Positions 43,280 through 52,751 of a stretch of 64,000 bases of DNA are shown one piece after another. The stretch is taken from assembly GCF_000308815.1 (NCBI RefSeq), contig NZ_BAFX01000202.1, positions 1 through 64,000 on the forward strand, given 5' to 3'. The stretch is from Nocardia concava NBRC 100430. Its GTDB lineage: Bacteria; Actinomycetota; Actinomycetes; Mycobacteriales; Mycobacteriaceae. Every line of letters starts with the position of its first letter. Positions within the stretch are counted from its first letter, which is position 1. The translations under genes were made by a program, and so were the position numbers. The notes beneath the pieces were generated by a model, which saw nothing but the letters and a program-made list of their open reading frames with translations, made no database searches and had not been told where the DNA came from.

Positions 43280-44503
43280 CTAGGCGACAGCCGGAGCAGG
43301 TTCCTTGCGGCGCAGGGTTTCCGGGGCGAAGAACCAAACCGCGGAGGCCGAGGCCAGGAGGATCGCGGTGACGCCCAGCGCGAAGCCGTAGGAGAGACGG
43401 TCGGCCAGCATGCCGATCACGTAGGGCCCGAGGAAGGTTCCCAGGTCGGCCGACATCTGATAGCCCGCGAGGACCGGACCGCCGCGGCGGCCGGGGCCGA
43501 CGATGTCGGCTACGGCGGCTTGGAGGGCGGGGGCGAACATGCCGGAGCCGATGCCCGCGATGCAGGAGGCTACGAGTAGCCATGGGAGGCTTGGGGAGAG
43601 GCCGATTCCTGCGGTGCCGAGGGCGCAGATCAGGGTGCCGGAGATCAGGAAGGGCTTGCGGCCCAGGGTGTCGGACCAGCGACCGGAGAGGAACAGCACC
43701 GAGGCGTTGCCCAGGGCGAAGGCCGTCAACGCCACGCCCGCCAGCGCAGCGTCCTGCTTCAGCACCTCCACCACGATCAGGGGAACCAAGGCCATACGCA
43801 CCCCGAAAACCGCCGCGCCATTGCCGAAGTTGGCCCATAGGGCCGCGCGGTAGGCGGGGCGGGCGAGGCCCTCGCGGAAGGTCATGGTGGGCGTGCCGTT
43901 GGCCTGTTCGGGCAGGGCGAGGGGGGAATTCCTCAGGGCCACATAGACGATCAGGCTGGCGATCAGCAGGGCCACGCAGTAGATGAGGAATGGTGCGCGC
44001 AGGCCGAGGAAGGAGAGGGCGCCGCCGACCAGCGGGCCGCTGATGGATCCGATCAGGAAGCTGGTGGAGTACACGCCGGAGACACGTCCGCGTTCGGCGG
44101 ACGGGGACATGCGGATCACCAGGCCGAGCGAGGACACGGTGAACATGGTCGACCCGATTCCGCCCAGCGACCGCAATACGAGCAGCTGCCAATAGCTTTG
44201 GGCCAGCGCGCACGCACCGGTCGAGATCGCCACGATCAACAGCCCGGTCAGATAGACCGGCCGCTCACCCAGCTTCTGCAACAGCCGCCCCGCCATCGGC
44301 GCGAACACCAACCGCATCAACGCGAACGCGCTGACGATGAACGAGGCCGCCGCCACCCCCACATCGAAGCTCCGCGCGAACTGCGGCAGCGCCGGAGCCA
44401 CCAGCCCGAATCCGATGGCGATGGTGAACGCCGATCCGACCAGCACCCAGATCTCCACCGGGAGTCGATGCCGCTCGGCAGCTACCGCGTCACTCTTACC
44501 CAC
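43280..44503 (-). CDS. MFS transporter (12 TM, DHA1-like)
   Basis: 407 residues, GTG start. About 12 helices; motif A GRLLQKLGERPVYL in loop 2-3 and a second copy GRWSDTLGRKPFLI in loop 8-9; motif C-like SISGPLVGGALS. Drug/metabolite:proton antiporter type. Substrate unknown. It is followed by nothing on its strand except the terminator. Confidence 0.85.
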   Translation of the reverse strand: MGKSDAVAAERHRLPVEIWVLVGSAFTIAIGFGLVAPALPQFARSFDVGVAAASFIVSAFALMRLVFAPMAGRLLQKLGERPVYLTGLLIVAISTGACALAQSYWQLLVLRSLGGIGSTMFTVSSLGLVIRMSPSAERGRVSGVYSTSFLIGSISGPLVGGALSFLGLRAPFLIYCVALLIASLIVYVALRNSPLALPEQANGTPTMTFREGLARPAYRAALWANFGNGAAVFGVRMALVPLIVVEVLKQDAALAGVALTAFALGNASVLFLSGRWSDTLGRKPFLISGTLICALGTAGIGLSPSLPWLLVASCIAGIGSGMFAPALQAAVADIVGPGRRGGPVLAGYQMSADLGTFLGPYVIGMLADRLSYGFALGVTAILLASASAVWFFAPETLRRKEPAPAVA

Positions 44504-44593
44504 AACACCACTTCACTCTGCGCACCCATCCACCGATTCGAACCGAGTCCACGGATACGAACCGCGCACCGGCCGAGATCCATCCCGGCCGAA

Positions 44594-46234
44594 CTATTCA
44601 CCGCCCAGCGCCCGGCCGACCATCTCCTCCGCCGCCGCCTGCACCTGCGTCAGATGCTCGGGCCCCTGGAAGGATTCCGCATAGATCTTGTACTTGTCCT
44701 CGGTCCCCGACGGCCGCGCCGCGAACCACGCGTTCTCGGTGGTCACCTTGACCCCGCCCAGCGCCGCGCCGTTCCCCCGGGCGCGCGTCTGGATCCCGGT
44801 GATCGGCTCCCCGGCGACCTCGGTCGCATTGATCATGTCCGGTGTCAGCGCGGCCAACCGTGCCTTCTGCTCCGCGGTCGCATTGGCGTCGATGCGGGCG
44901 TAGGCGGGTGAGCCGTAGCGCTTTTCGAGTTCGGCGTAGCGGGTCGAGGGGCTCTGCCCGGTGACCGCGGTGATCTCCGCGGCCAGCAGCGCCAGCAGGA
45001 TCCCGTCCTTGTCGGTCGTCCACACGGTGCCGTCCATCCGCAGGAACGAGGCCCCCGCGGACTCCTCGCCGCCGAAAGCCAGGCTGCCGCTGAACAATCC
45101 GGGCACGAACCATTTGAACCCGACCGGCACCTCGTACACATCGCGCCCCAGCACCCCGACCACCCGGTCGATCATGGCGGAGGTGACCACCGTCTTGCCG
45201 ATCTTGGTCAGCGCGTCCCACCCCATCCGATTGGCGATCAGGTACTCGATCGCCACCGCCAGGTAGTGGTTCGGATTCATCAGTCCCGCATCGGGAGTCA
45301 CGATCCCGTGCCGGTCCGCGTCCGCGTCGTTGCCGGTGGAGATGTCGTAGTCGTCGCGAATCGCCACCAGCGAGGCCATGGCATAACGCGAGGACGGATC
45401 GGTCCGGATCCGCCCGTCCGAGTCCAGCGTCATGAACCGCCACGTCGGATCGACGAACGGATTCACCACCTCGAGCTCGAGGTCGTAGCGCTGCCCGATC
45501 TCCTCCCAGTAATCCACGGAAGCCCCGCCCATGGGGTCCGCGCCCAGCCGAATCCCGGCGCCCCGAATGGCGTCCAGGTTCAGCACATTGGGTAGGTCGG
45601 AGATATAGCGATCCAGATAGTCGTAGCGCTCCACATTGGTCGCCAGCGCGTGCGCCAGCGAGGTCCGCCGCACATCGGCCAGACCGGTCATCAGCAGCTC
45701 GTTAGCCCGCGCCGCGATGGCGTCGGTGGCGATGGTGTCGGCCGGACCCCCGTGCGGCGGATTGTATTTGAACCCGCCGTCGCGCGGCGGATTGTGCGAG
45801 GGCGTGACCACGATCCCGTCGGCCTGATGCCGCGTCCCGCCCCGATTGTGCCGCAGCACAGCGTGACTCAGCGCCGGCGTCGGCGTGTACCGGTCGCGCG
45901 AGTCGATGACCGCGGTGACGTCGTTGGCGGCCAGCACCTCCAGCGCGGTGGTCCAGGCGGGCTCGGACAGCGCGTGCGTGTCCCGCGCCAGATACACCGG
46001 CCCGGTAATCCCCCGGGAGGCACGGTATTCCACGATCGCCTGGGTGATGGCCAGGATGTGCGCCTCGTTGAACGCGCAGTCCAGACTCGACCCGCGATGC
46101 CCGGAGGTACCGAAGGACACCAGCTGCGCGGGATCGGCCGGATCCGGAATCCGGCTGTAGTAGGCGGTCACCAAGTGCGCGATGTCTTCGAGGTCCGTGG
46201 CCCGCGCCGGTCGTCCGGCTCGATCGTGGGCCAT
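44594..46234 (-). CDS. pgm: phosphoglucomutase (alpha-D-glucose phosphate-specific)
   Basis: 546 residues, the same length as E. coli Pgm. Interconverts glucose-1- and glucose-6-phosphate. Active-site serine in TPSHNP, metal loop DADADRHGI, sugar loop GGEESAGASF and phosphate loop RPSGTEDKYKIY are all present. ATG 46234 is preceded by GGGAGGTGCGAGC. Housekeeping role in glycogen, trehalose and cell-wall sugar supply. Confidence 0.96.
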   Translation of the reverse strand: MAHDRAGRPARATDLEDIAHLVTAYYSRIPDPADPAQLVSFGTSGHRGSSLDCAFNEAHILAITQAIVEYRASRGITGPVYLARDTHALSEPAWTTALEVLAANDVTAVIDSRDRYTPTPALSHAVLRHNRGGTRHQADGIVVTPSHNPPRDGGFKYNPPHGGPADTIATDAIAARANELLMTGLADVRRTSLAHALATNVERYDYLDRYISDLPNVLNLDAIRGAGIRLGADPMGGASVDYWEEIGQRYDLELEVVNPFVDPTWRFMTLDSDGRIRTDPSSRYAMASLVAIRDDYDISTGNDADADRHGIVTPDAGLMNPNHYLAVAIEYLIANRMGWDALTKIGKTVVTSAMIDRVVGVLGRDVYEVPVGFKWFVPGLFSGSLAFGGEESAGASFLRMDGTVWTTDKDGILLALLAAEITAVTGQSPSTRYAELEKRYGSPAYARIDANATAEQKARLAALTPDMINATEVAGEPITGIQTRARGNGAALGGVKVTTENAWFAARPSGTEDKYKIYAESFQGPEHLTQVQAAAEEMVGRALGGE

Positions 46235-46281
46235 GCTCGCACCTCCCTTACGTATCGCCTGTGCCCGGCTGGTCATGAGAA

Positions 46282-46644
46282 TCACGGCCACACCCACTGC
46301 CCGAGGAAGGCACCGAGGTAGGCCGCCGCCAGGCTCGCGCCGACGCCGATCACGACGTTCGCCACCGCATAGCTGTAAGCGCCCTCCTCGGCCAATCGAA
46401 CCGTTTCGTATCCGAACGTACTGAACGTGGTCAGCGCACCGCAGAACCCCGTTCCCAGCACGCTGAGGAGCCAATGGTTTGCTCCCGCACCGATCAACGC
46501 GCCCAGTACGGCCGAACCGCCCACGTTCACCGTCAGTGTGCCCAGTGGGAGAACACTATCGAATCGATGGGCCACCGCGCGATCCACCAGATATCTGGTC
46601 GGCGCCCCGACGGCCGCGCCGAGGATCACCAGTAGCGCCGTCAC
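46282..46644 (-). CDS. crcB: CrcB/Fluc fluoride channel subunit 1
   Basis: 120 residues, four membrane helices. GAPTRYLVD in helix 1, the conserved TLTVNVGGS Asn, and GFCGALTTFSTFGYET, the Fluc pore motif. Overlaps the DUF190 gene by 4 bp. With the second CrcB it should make an antiparallel heterodimer exporting fluoride. Confidence 0.93.
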   Translation of the reverse strand: MTALLVILGAAVGAPTRYLVDRAVAHRFDSVLPLGTLTVNVGGSAVLGALIGAGANHWLLSVLGTGFCGALTTFSTFGYETVRLAEEGAYSYAVANVVIGVGASLAAAYLGAFLGQWVWP

Positions 46645-46985
46645 CGCCGCACCCCGTCGAAAACCTCGACGGGCGAGAGCGCCACGGTCACCGAATCCAG
46701 CAGGTCCGCATTGCTTTCCACGAAGGCGCGCAGCCGTTCGGTGTCATCGATGATCATCACCAGCACCGGCAGCCGCTCGGCCAGATCCAGCAGCCGCGTG
46801 GTGTGGATCTGCGAAGAGACGCCGTAGCCCTCGACGCCGCGCCACACGCTCGCCCCGGCCAGTCCGGCATCCCGGGCGCGCCGCACGATCTCGTGATAGC
46901 GGGGCCGATGCCGATACAGATCGTCCTCGCCCAGCAGCACCGTCAGCCGCGATGCCGGAACCCAGTGCCGAGCCGTCTCACTCAT
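46641..46985 (-). CDS. DUF190 protein
   Basis: 114 residues. LTVLLGEDDLYRHRPRYHEI and GLAGASVWRGVEGYG are the DUF190 signature, a ferredoxin-like (PII-like) small protein commonly encoded with CrcB. Overlaps both CrcB genes. It may regulate the channel. Confidence 0.92.
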   Translation of the reverse strand: MSETARHWVPASRLTVLLGEDDLYRHRPRYHEIVRRARDAGLAGASVWRGVEGYGVSSQIHTTRLLDLAERLPVLVMIIDDTERLRAFVESNADLLDSVTVALSPVEVFDGVRR

Positions 46986-47409
46986 CGCCTGCCCCCAATC
47001 GTCGTGCCGTACCCGATACCCACCGTGTCGCGCCCACGCCGAGCACGACCGACATCAGCCCTGTCACCACCGTCCCCCCGAGGTAGCCGAGTCCGCAGCC
47101 GATTCGGCCCGATTCGAGCAGTGTACGAACTTCCACGGCATAGGTGGACATGGTGGTGAATCCACCGAGGATGCCGACCCCGAGGAAGGGCCGCAGCAGC
47201 CGGTGCGCCACCCAGATCTCGGTGATGCAGACCATCAGGACCCCGATGAGGAAGCAGCCGATCACGTTGACCGCCAAGGTCTGCCACGGAATCGCGCCGG
47301 AGTGCGGCACCCACACGCTGACCCCGTAGCGGGTCACCGCGCCGATCGCGCCGCCCAGGGCGATGACACCGAGTACATCCGCACCGACGCGGGCCTGCGC
47401 TGCCACCAC
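46978..47409 (-). CDS. crcB: CrcB/Fluc fluoride channel subunit 2
   Basis: 143 residues, four helices, AIGAVTRYGVSVW, TLAVNVIGCF and GILGGFTTMSTYAVE motifs. GTG start with AGGAGG a few bases upstream. First gene of the crcB-DUF190-crcB operon. I see no fluoride riboswitch in front of it. Confidence 0.93.
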   Translation of the reverse strand: MVAAQARVGADVLGVIALGGAIGAVTRYGVSVWVPHSGAIPWQTLAVNVIGCFLIGVLMVCITEIWVAHRLLRPFLGVGILGGFTTMSTYAVEVRTLLESGRIGCGLGYLGGTVVTGLMSVVLGVGATRWVSGTARRLGAGDE

Positions 47410-47529
47410 CCCTCCTCCTATTAGCTAAATAGTTGCTATTCGGCGTGTTGCTGAGCCCGAACAACTGCCCGGAACTGCGAGGATAGTGCCGCTTGCCCGG
47501 TGTTGTCCCATCGGCCTCGAGGAGCCAAG

Positions 47530-48729
47530 TTGGCGGTGCGGCAGTCGATCAGAAAATTGCTGGTCCGAGGCGTCGGCATCGCCACGGCACTGGTGGCGGT
47601 CATGGCCGCCGCGCCCGCGGCGCACGCCGGGGCGATCTACCCCTTCCTGGACGCGGACGGGTTCTACTACGCCGCAGGGAATCTCGGCGGCGCGCAGAAC
47701 GGCGACGTCCTCAATGCCCGGTTGGTCCCCTCGCACCCGTGGGCCGGTGCGACGGTGTGGCAGATCCTGTTCCGCTCCACCAATTCCGCGGGCGCGCCCA
47801 TCGCGGCCGTGACCACCCTCATCTCGCCCGGGCCCGGTCCGCGACCGCTGCTGTCGTATCAGCCGTTCGTGAATTCCCTGGGCATGCAATGCGCTCCGTC
47901 GCACAGCCTGTTCGACGGCAGCCTCAAGGAAGCCTCGGCGTTCCCACTGCTGCTGGCCAGGGGCTGGGCGATCGCGGTCCCCGATCACCTCGGGCCCGAC
48001 AGTGCCTACGGCGCGGCCCGCATGGGCGGGCAGATCACCCTCGACGGCATTCGCGCGGTGAAGCGCTTCGCTCCGGCGGGACTCGGTGATTCCCCGGTCG
48101 GCCTGGCCGGGTACTCCGGCGGCGCGATGGCCACCGGTTTCGCCGCCGCCATCGCCCCGGACTACGCACCCGAACTGCCGATCGTCGGCGTCGCCCAGGG
48201 CGGCGTACCGGTCAATCCCGGCAAAATGGCCATCGAGGCGGGTGATTCGCCCCAGGCCCTGTTCGGACTCGGCTTCGCCGTCGCCGTCGGCATGGAACGC
48301 GAGTACCCCGGTGTGATGCGCCTGGACGAATCGCTCACCCCCTTCGGCTTCTGGATGCGCGATCGCATCGCCAATTCCTGTGTGGACGACATCATCTCGG
48401 TCGGCGCCAACCACCACATCAGCGAGGTCTTCCACGCCGGGGCCGAGAACGACCCGAAGTTGATCAGCACCTTCCACGAGAACGCGCTCGAGATCATCCC
48501 CGAGCTCATCCACCAGCCGCTCTACGAATGGCACGGCGGCAACGACCAGGTGCCGCTGAACCTGGCGCAGTACACCGCGGGCCGTTACTGTGCCGCCGGC
48601 ACGCCGGTCCAGTTCGACGTCATTCCCGGCGCGGATCACGGCACCGCGATCTTCCCGGGCGCGATGAACGCCATGAACTACCTGTCCGACCGTTTCGCGG
48701 GCCTGGCCCCGCCCTCGAACTGCCGCTGA
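47530..48729 (+). CDS. secreted lipase (LIP family)
   Basis: 399 residues from TTG 47530, which follows GAGGAGCCAAG. Signal peptide (VGIATALVAVMAAAPAAHA), alpha/beta-hydrolase with nucleophile motif GYSGG, and a C-terminal active-site His in GADHGTAIF. Secretory lipase family typical of Nocardia and Rhodococcus (triacylglycerol hydrolysis outside the cell). Confidence 0.88.
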   Translation: MAVRQSIRKLLVRGVGIATALVAVMAAAPAAHAGAIYPFLDADGFYYAAGNLGGAQNGDVLNARLVPSHPWAGATVWQILFRSTNSAGAPIAAVTTLISPGPGPRPLLSYQPFVNSLGMQCAPSHSLFDGSLKEASAFPLLLARGWAIAVPDHLGPDSAYGAARMGGQITLDGIRAVKRFAPAGLGDSPVGLAGYSGGAMATGFAAAIAPDYAPELPIVGVAQGGVPVNPGKMAIEAGDSPQALFGLGFAVAVGMEREYPGVMRLDESLTPFGFWMRDRIANSCVDDIISVGANHHISEVFHAGAENDPKLISTFHENALEIIPELIHQPLYEWHGGNDQVPLNLAQYTAGRYCAAGTPVQFDVIPGADHGTAIFPGAMNAMNYLSDRFAGLAPPSNCR

Positions 48730-48750
48730 TCGCGGTAAGCCGGTAAAAGG

Positions 48751-48786
48751 AGAGGCCCCTGCTCGCATACGCGAGCAGGGGCCTCT
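48751..48786. terminator. strong bidirectional terminator
   Basis: AGAGGCCCCTGCTCGC (48751-48766), loop ATAC, then its exact complement (48771-48786), ending in a T-run. Serves the lipase gene and the convergent DHA2 pump. Confidence 0.9.
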
Positions 48787-48819
48787 TTCACTTCGGACCT
48801 CATTGTCCGATTTCGAATC

Positions 48820-50316
48820 TCAGTGCGCCAGAACGGGTTCGCCCTCGGCCGGCACCGGTACCTTGTTCGGCATGATGAACCCGGTGACCACCGCGCCGAC
48901 CACGAAGATCGCGGCGGCCCACCAGAACGTGGTGGTGTAGCTCTGCACCGCGGCGTGCGCCAGCACCGACGGCGACGGCGGAACGTGGTCGGACACATAG
49001 TTGTTGAACGAGGTCGCGGCCAGCGTGCTCAGCAGCGCGGTGCCGATCGAGCCGCCCACCTGCTGGCTGGTGTTCACCATGGCCGAGGCGACGCCGGCGT
49101 CCTCGTGTTCGATGCCCGAGGTCGCGCCGGAGAACGCGGTGGACATCGCCATACCGAGACCCAGGCCCATCAGGATCAGGCTGGGCAGGATGTGGCTGGC
49201 GTAGCCGGTGTCGACGCCGATGCGGGTCAGCAACGCCATTCCCAGTGTGGCGAGCAGGAATCCGCTCACCACGGTCACCTTCGGACCCACCCGCGGGATC
49301 AGCAGCGCCGGCACCGTGGTGGAGGAGGCGACCATGCCCGCGACCATCGGCAGGAAGGCCACGCCGGTGACGATCGGCGAGTACCCCAGCTGCTGCTGCA
49401 TGTAGTAGGTGAGGAACAGGAACATGGCGAACATGCCGATGCCGATGGTGAACACGGTGACGTAGGACGCGCCGCGGGTCTTGTCCAGCACCACGCGCAG
49501 CGGCAGCAGCGGATGCGCGACCCGCTGTTCCAGCCAGGCGAACACAGCGAGCAGGACCACGCCGCCGATCAGGAAGAACAGCGTCACATTGTTGGTCCAG
49601 CCGTCGGATTCGGCGTGCGAGAAGCCGTAGACGATGCCGAACAGCGCGGCGGTGACGGTCAGCGTGCCGGGCAGATCCAGCTTGGGACGCTCGGTGGCGG
49701 TGTGCTTGGCCAGCAACAGGATCGCGCCGACCAGCGCGACGGCCGCGAAGACCAGGTTCACGTACATGACCCAACGCCACGAGGCCCACTCGGTGAGCGC
49801 GCCGCCCAGCAGCAGGCCGAGCGCGCCGCCCGCGCCCGCGATCGCGCCGAAGATGCCGAAAGCCTTTGCGCGCTCGGCGGGTTCGGTGAAGGTCACGGTC
49901 AGCAGCGACAGCGCGGCGGGCGCGAGCAGTGCCGCGAACACGCCCTGCGCCACGCGCGAGCCGACCAGGATCTCGAAGTTCCCGGCCGCGCCGCCGACGG
50001 CCGAGGCGACCGCGAAGCCGACGAGTCCGGTGATGAAGGTGGTGCGCCGCCCGAACAGGTCGGAAAGCCGCCCGCCCAGCAGCAGCAGGCTGCCGAAGGC
50101 CAGCGCGTAGCCGGTGATCACCCACTGGCGGTCGCCGTTGGAGAAGCCGAGATCGGCCTGCGCGTGCGGCAGCGCGATGTTCACGACGGTGGCGTCGAGC
50201 ACGACCATCAGCTGGGCCACGCCGAGCACGGCGAGCACCCACCAGCGCATGGCGTGCGAACCACGCCGTCCGGTGTCGGCCGGCGCTGCCACGTCTTTCT
50301 CGAGAGCTGTTGTCAT
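48820..50316 (-). CDS. DHA2-family MFS drug exporter
   Basis: 498 residues, about 14 helices. LDATVVNIALPHAQ (motif D1), GRLSDLFGRRTTF (motif A) and AGAGGALGLLLGGALTEW (motif C) place it with EmrB/QacA pumps. It is divergent from a TetR gene, and two identical-core operators lie between them, so it should be repressed by that TetR and induced by its substrate. Confidence 0.92.
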   Translation of the reverse strand: MTTALEKDVAAPADTGRRGSHAMRWWVLAVLGVAQLMVVLDATVVNIALPHAQADLGFSNGDRQWVITGYALAFGSLLLLGGRLSDLFGRRTTFITGLVGFAVASAVGGAAGNFEILVGSRVAQGVFAALLAPAALSLLTVTFTEPAERAKAFGIFGAIAGAGGALGLLLGGALTEWASWRWVMYVNLVFAAVALVGAILLLAKHTATERPKLDLPGTLTVTAALFGIVYGFSHAESDGWTNNVTLFFLIGGVVLLAVFAWLEQRVAHPLLPLRVVLDKTRGASYVTVFTIGIGMFAMFLFLTYYMQQQLGYSPIVTGVAFLPMVAGMVASSTTVPALLIPRVGPKVTVVSGFLLATLGMALLTRIGVDTGYASHILPSLILMGLGLGMAMSTAFSGATSGIEHEDAGVASAMVNTSQQVGGSIGTALLSTLAATSFNNYVSDHVPPSPSVLAHAAVQSYTTTFWWAAAIFVVGAVVTGFIMPNKVPVPAEGEPVLAH

Positions 50317-50344
50317 GGTGGTTTTCCTCGTCCCCTAGGATTAA

Positions 50345-50361
50345 CGGAGAAGCCGTCTCCG
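50345..50361. promoter_or_regulatory. TetR operator copy 1
   Basis: CGGAGA-N5-TCTCCG, a perfect dyad extended by AA/TT on the outside, 29 bp upstream of the exporter start. Same core as copy 2. Confidence 0.8.
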
Positions 50362-50388
50362 TTTACTGATCCAAGCTAGCATGCAAAA

Positions 50389-50405
50389 CGGAGATACAGT
50401 CTCCG
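50389..50405. promoter_or_regulatory. TetR operator copy 2
   Basis: CGGAGA-N5-TCTCCG, 31 bp upstream of the TetR GTG start. Centres of the two copies are 44 bp apart, about four helical turns, so two repressor dimers would bind the same face. Confidence 0.8.
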
Positions 50406-50435
50406 GATAATCCCGATTCCTGTTAGGATTAGCCT

Positions 50436-51110
50436 GTGAATCACGTCACCACCGCGCCACCACCTCGGCGTCTGCGCGCGGACGCCGCCCGCAATCAACA
50501 GCGCATCATCGCCGCGGCGCGCGAACTGTTCGCCGATCGCGGCCTGGAGGTCACGCTCGACGATGTGGCCGAGCGCGCCGGTGTCGGCGTCGGCACGGTC
50601 TACCGTCGCTTCGCCAACAAGCAGGAGCTCATCTCCGAGGTCTTCGACCACATGGTCACCGAGCTGGCCGGGGCCGTGGACACCGCGCTGCACCATCCGG
50701 ATCCGTGGCAGGGCCTGGTCGAGCTGTTCGAGTACTCCTGCCGTCACATCGCGATCAATCGCGGCTTCGGCGAGGTCATCCTCGAATTGCACGACAGCAT
50801 GGACCGATTCGTGTGCATGAAGGACCGCATCCGGCCCGGCATGCAGGCGGTCATCCAGCGCGCCAAGGACGCGGGCGCGCTGCAGCCCGATATCGAGCCG
50901 GCCGATTTCTTCGCCATGGTGAACATGGTCGACGGCATCGCGGGCTTCGCCCGGCCGGTGAATCCCGATGTCTGGGAGCGCTATATGGCCGTGATCCTCA
51001 ATGGCGTCCGCGGCGACAGCGTGCCGCGCATGCCGCTCACGCAACCGCCCTTGACCGAGGACGAGGTGGAGCGGGCGAAGGCCGCGGCGTGCCCGCCGCG
51101 CAAACGGTAG
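50436..51110 (+). CDS. TetR-family repressor of the adjacent exporter
   Basis: 224 residues, GTG start. Helix-turn-helix LEVTLDDVAERAGVGVGTVY then RRFANKQELI (about 37-66). The ligand domain is of the common TetR_C type with a Cys-containing helix (EYSCRHIAINRGF). Twin dyads in the divergent promoter region point to control of its own gene and the DHA2 pump. Confidence 0.9.
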   Translation: MNHVTTAPPPRRLRADAARNQQRIIAAARELFADRGLEVTLDDVAERAGVGVGTVYRRFANKQELISEVFDHMVTELAGAVDTALHHPDPWQGLVELFEYSCRHIAINRGFGEVILELHDSMDRFVCMKDRIRPGMQAVIQRAKDAGALQPDIEPADFFAMVNMVDGIAGFARPVNPDVWERYMAVILNGVRGDSVPRMPLTQPPLTEDEVERAKAAACPPRKR

Positions 51111-51143
51111 CGCGTATCACACTCCCGGTTTAGAGTTGGTCGC

Positions 51144-52442
51144 ATGACCAACTCTTGGGTGAACTGGGCCGGGGATCAGAGCTGTACCCCGGCATCTTTT
51201 GCCGAACCGAGCTCGCCCGAGGACGTCGCGGCAGTACTCGCACAGGCCGAAGCGAACGGCCACACCGTCCGGGTCGCCGGATCCGGGCATTCCTTCACCG
51301 AGGCGGTCCTCACCGACGGCACTCTCATGCGGCTGAACAAGCTGGACAAGATCCTGAACGTGGACCGCGAGAGCGGCCTGGTCCGCGTCGAGGCCGGCCG
51401 CACGCTCAATGCCACCAGCACCGCACTGCACCCCATGGGCCTGGCCTTCCCCAATCTCGGCGATATCGACGTGCAGTCGATCGCGGGCGCGACCGCCACC
51501 GGCACCCACGGCACCGGCTCCAAGCTCCAGAACCTTTCGGCCGCACTGCATTCGGTGGAGCTCATGCTCGCCGACGGCAGTCGGGTCGAGCTCAACGAGC
51601 AGACCGATCCGGACGGCTGGCGCGCGGCGCGGGTGAATGTGGGCGCGCTCGGCGTGGTCACCGCCGTCACCCTGCAGATGGTCCCCTCGTTCGTACTCGA
51701 GGGCATCGAACGCCCGATCCCGGTCGAGGAGATCCTGGCCGATCTCGACACCTACGTCGACGGCAACGAGCACTTCGAATTCTTCGCGTTCCCGCACAGC
51801 CCGCTGGCGATGACCAAGCGCAACAACCGAGTCGAGCTGCCCGAGCAACCGCGCGGCAAGGCCACCGAGTGGCTCTCCGACGTCGTGCTGTCCAATCACG
51901 CCTTCGATATGGCCTGCCGCCTCGGCCGCCGCCGTCCCAGCCTCATCCCCGCGATCCAGCGCGCAGCGACCGCCGCGGGCAGCAACGGCCACCAGGTCGA
52001 CCGCTCCTACCGGGTCTTCGCCAGCCCGCGCCTGTTCCGCTTCACCGAGATGGAATACGCCATCCCGCGCGAGCATTCGGCGGACGCCATCCGCGAAATC
52101 AAGGATGTAGCCAAGCATTTCGACACCCCGATGCCGATCGAGGTGCGCTGGGTCGCTCCCGACGACGCCTTCCTGTCCCCCGCCGGCGGCCGCGAGACCT
52201 GCTACATCGCGGTGCACCAGTACAAGGGCATGAACTACGAGCCGTACTTCCGCGCCTGCGAACGCGTCTTCGACCGCTACAACGGCCGCCCGCACTGGGG
52301 TAAGCGGCACTTCCAGACCGCCGAGACGCTGCGTGAGCGCTACCCGGACTGGGACAAGTTCGCCGCGGTCCGCCACCGGTTCGATCCGAAGGGCCGCTTC
52401 ACCAACGCCTACCTCGAGCGGGTGCTTGGTCCGGTCGACTGA
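51144..52442 (+). CDS. FAD-linked sugar-1,4-lactone oxidase (ALO family)
   Basis: 432 residues. PP-loop FAD-binding domain: VRVAGSGHSF (near 44-53) and GDIDVQSIAGATATGTHGTG; ALO C-terminal domain with the HWGK motif (near 394-397). Similar to mycobacterial L-gulono-1,4-lactone dehydrogenase / aldonolactone oxidase. Because GSGHSFTE lacks the flavinylated-His context of eukaryotic enzymes only partly, covalent FAD is uncertain. Downstream of the TetR gene on the same strand, 33 bp apart. Confidence 0.88.
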   Translation: MTNSWVNWAGDQSCTPASFAEPSSPEDVAAVLAQAEANGHTVRVAGSGHSFTEAVLTDGTLMRLNKLDKILNVDRESGLVRVEAGRTLNATSTALHPMGLAFPNLGDIDVQSIAGATATGTHGTGSKLQNLSAALHSVELMLADGSRVELNEQTDPDGWRAARVNVGALGVVTAVTLQMVPSFVLEGIERPIPVEEILADLDTYVDGNEHFEFFAFPHSPLAMTKRNNRVELPEQPRGKATEWLSDVVLSNHAFDMACRLGRRRPSLIPAIQRAATAAGSNGHQVDRSYRVFASPRLFRFTEMEYAIPREHSADAIREIKDVAKHFDTPMPIEVRWVAPDDAFLSPAGGRETCYIAVHQYKGMNYEPYFRACERVFDRYNGRPHWGKRHFQTAETLRERYPDWDKFAAVRHRFDPKGRFTNAYLERVLGPVD

Positions 52443-52523
52443 CGGTGTTGGACAAACGGACTAGTATCGGTTGCTGAGAGATCGCTGTAACTACCCGAGC
52501 GTGACCAACGTAGGGAGGTTTCG

Positions 52524-52739
52524 ATGTCTTCTTTCGGCGACAAGATGGACGAGGCGGGCGACCAGGCCAAGGCCGCCGCCGAGGATATGGGCAATCAGGC
52601 GCGCGAAGCCGCCGACAAGGCCCGTGACGGCATGGACGACATGCGGGAACGACTCGAGCACGCCGGCGAGGACGTCAAGGAGAAAGTCGGCGGTCTCATC
52701 GGCAAGGTCAAGGAGAAACTGGGCGGCGGATCGAAGTAG
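52524..52739 (+). CDS. small amphipathic helical protein (CsbD/YtxH-like)
   Basis: 71 residues, almost entirely charged helix with Ala/Asp/Lys repeats (GDQAKAAAEDMGNQAREAAD) and no membrane segment. Resembles CsbD- or LEA-like stress proteins. AGGGAGG seven bases before ATG. Starts a pair with the next gene, 12 bp apart. Confidence 0.65.
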   Translation: MSSFGDKMDEAGDQAKAAAEDMGNQAREAADKARDGMDDMRERLEHAGEDVKEKVGGLIGKVKEKLGGGSK

Positions 52740-52751
52740 GGGATCAGCACC

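Noticed and set aside
47410..47470. Fluoride riboswitch upstream of crcB
   Set aside because: Only a ribosome site and AT-rich short repeats are visible; the conserved crcB RNA motif sequence is not recognisable.
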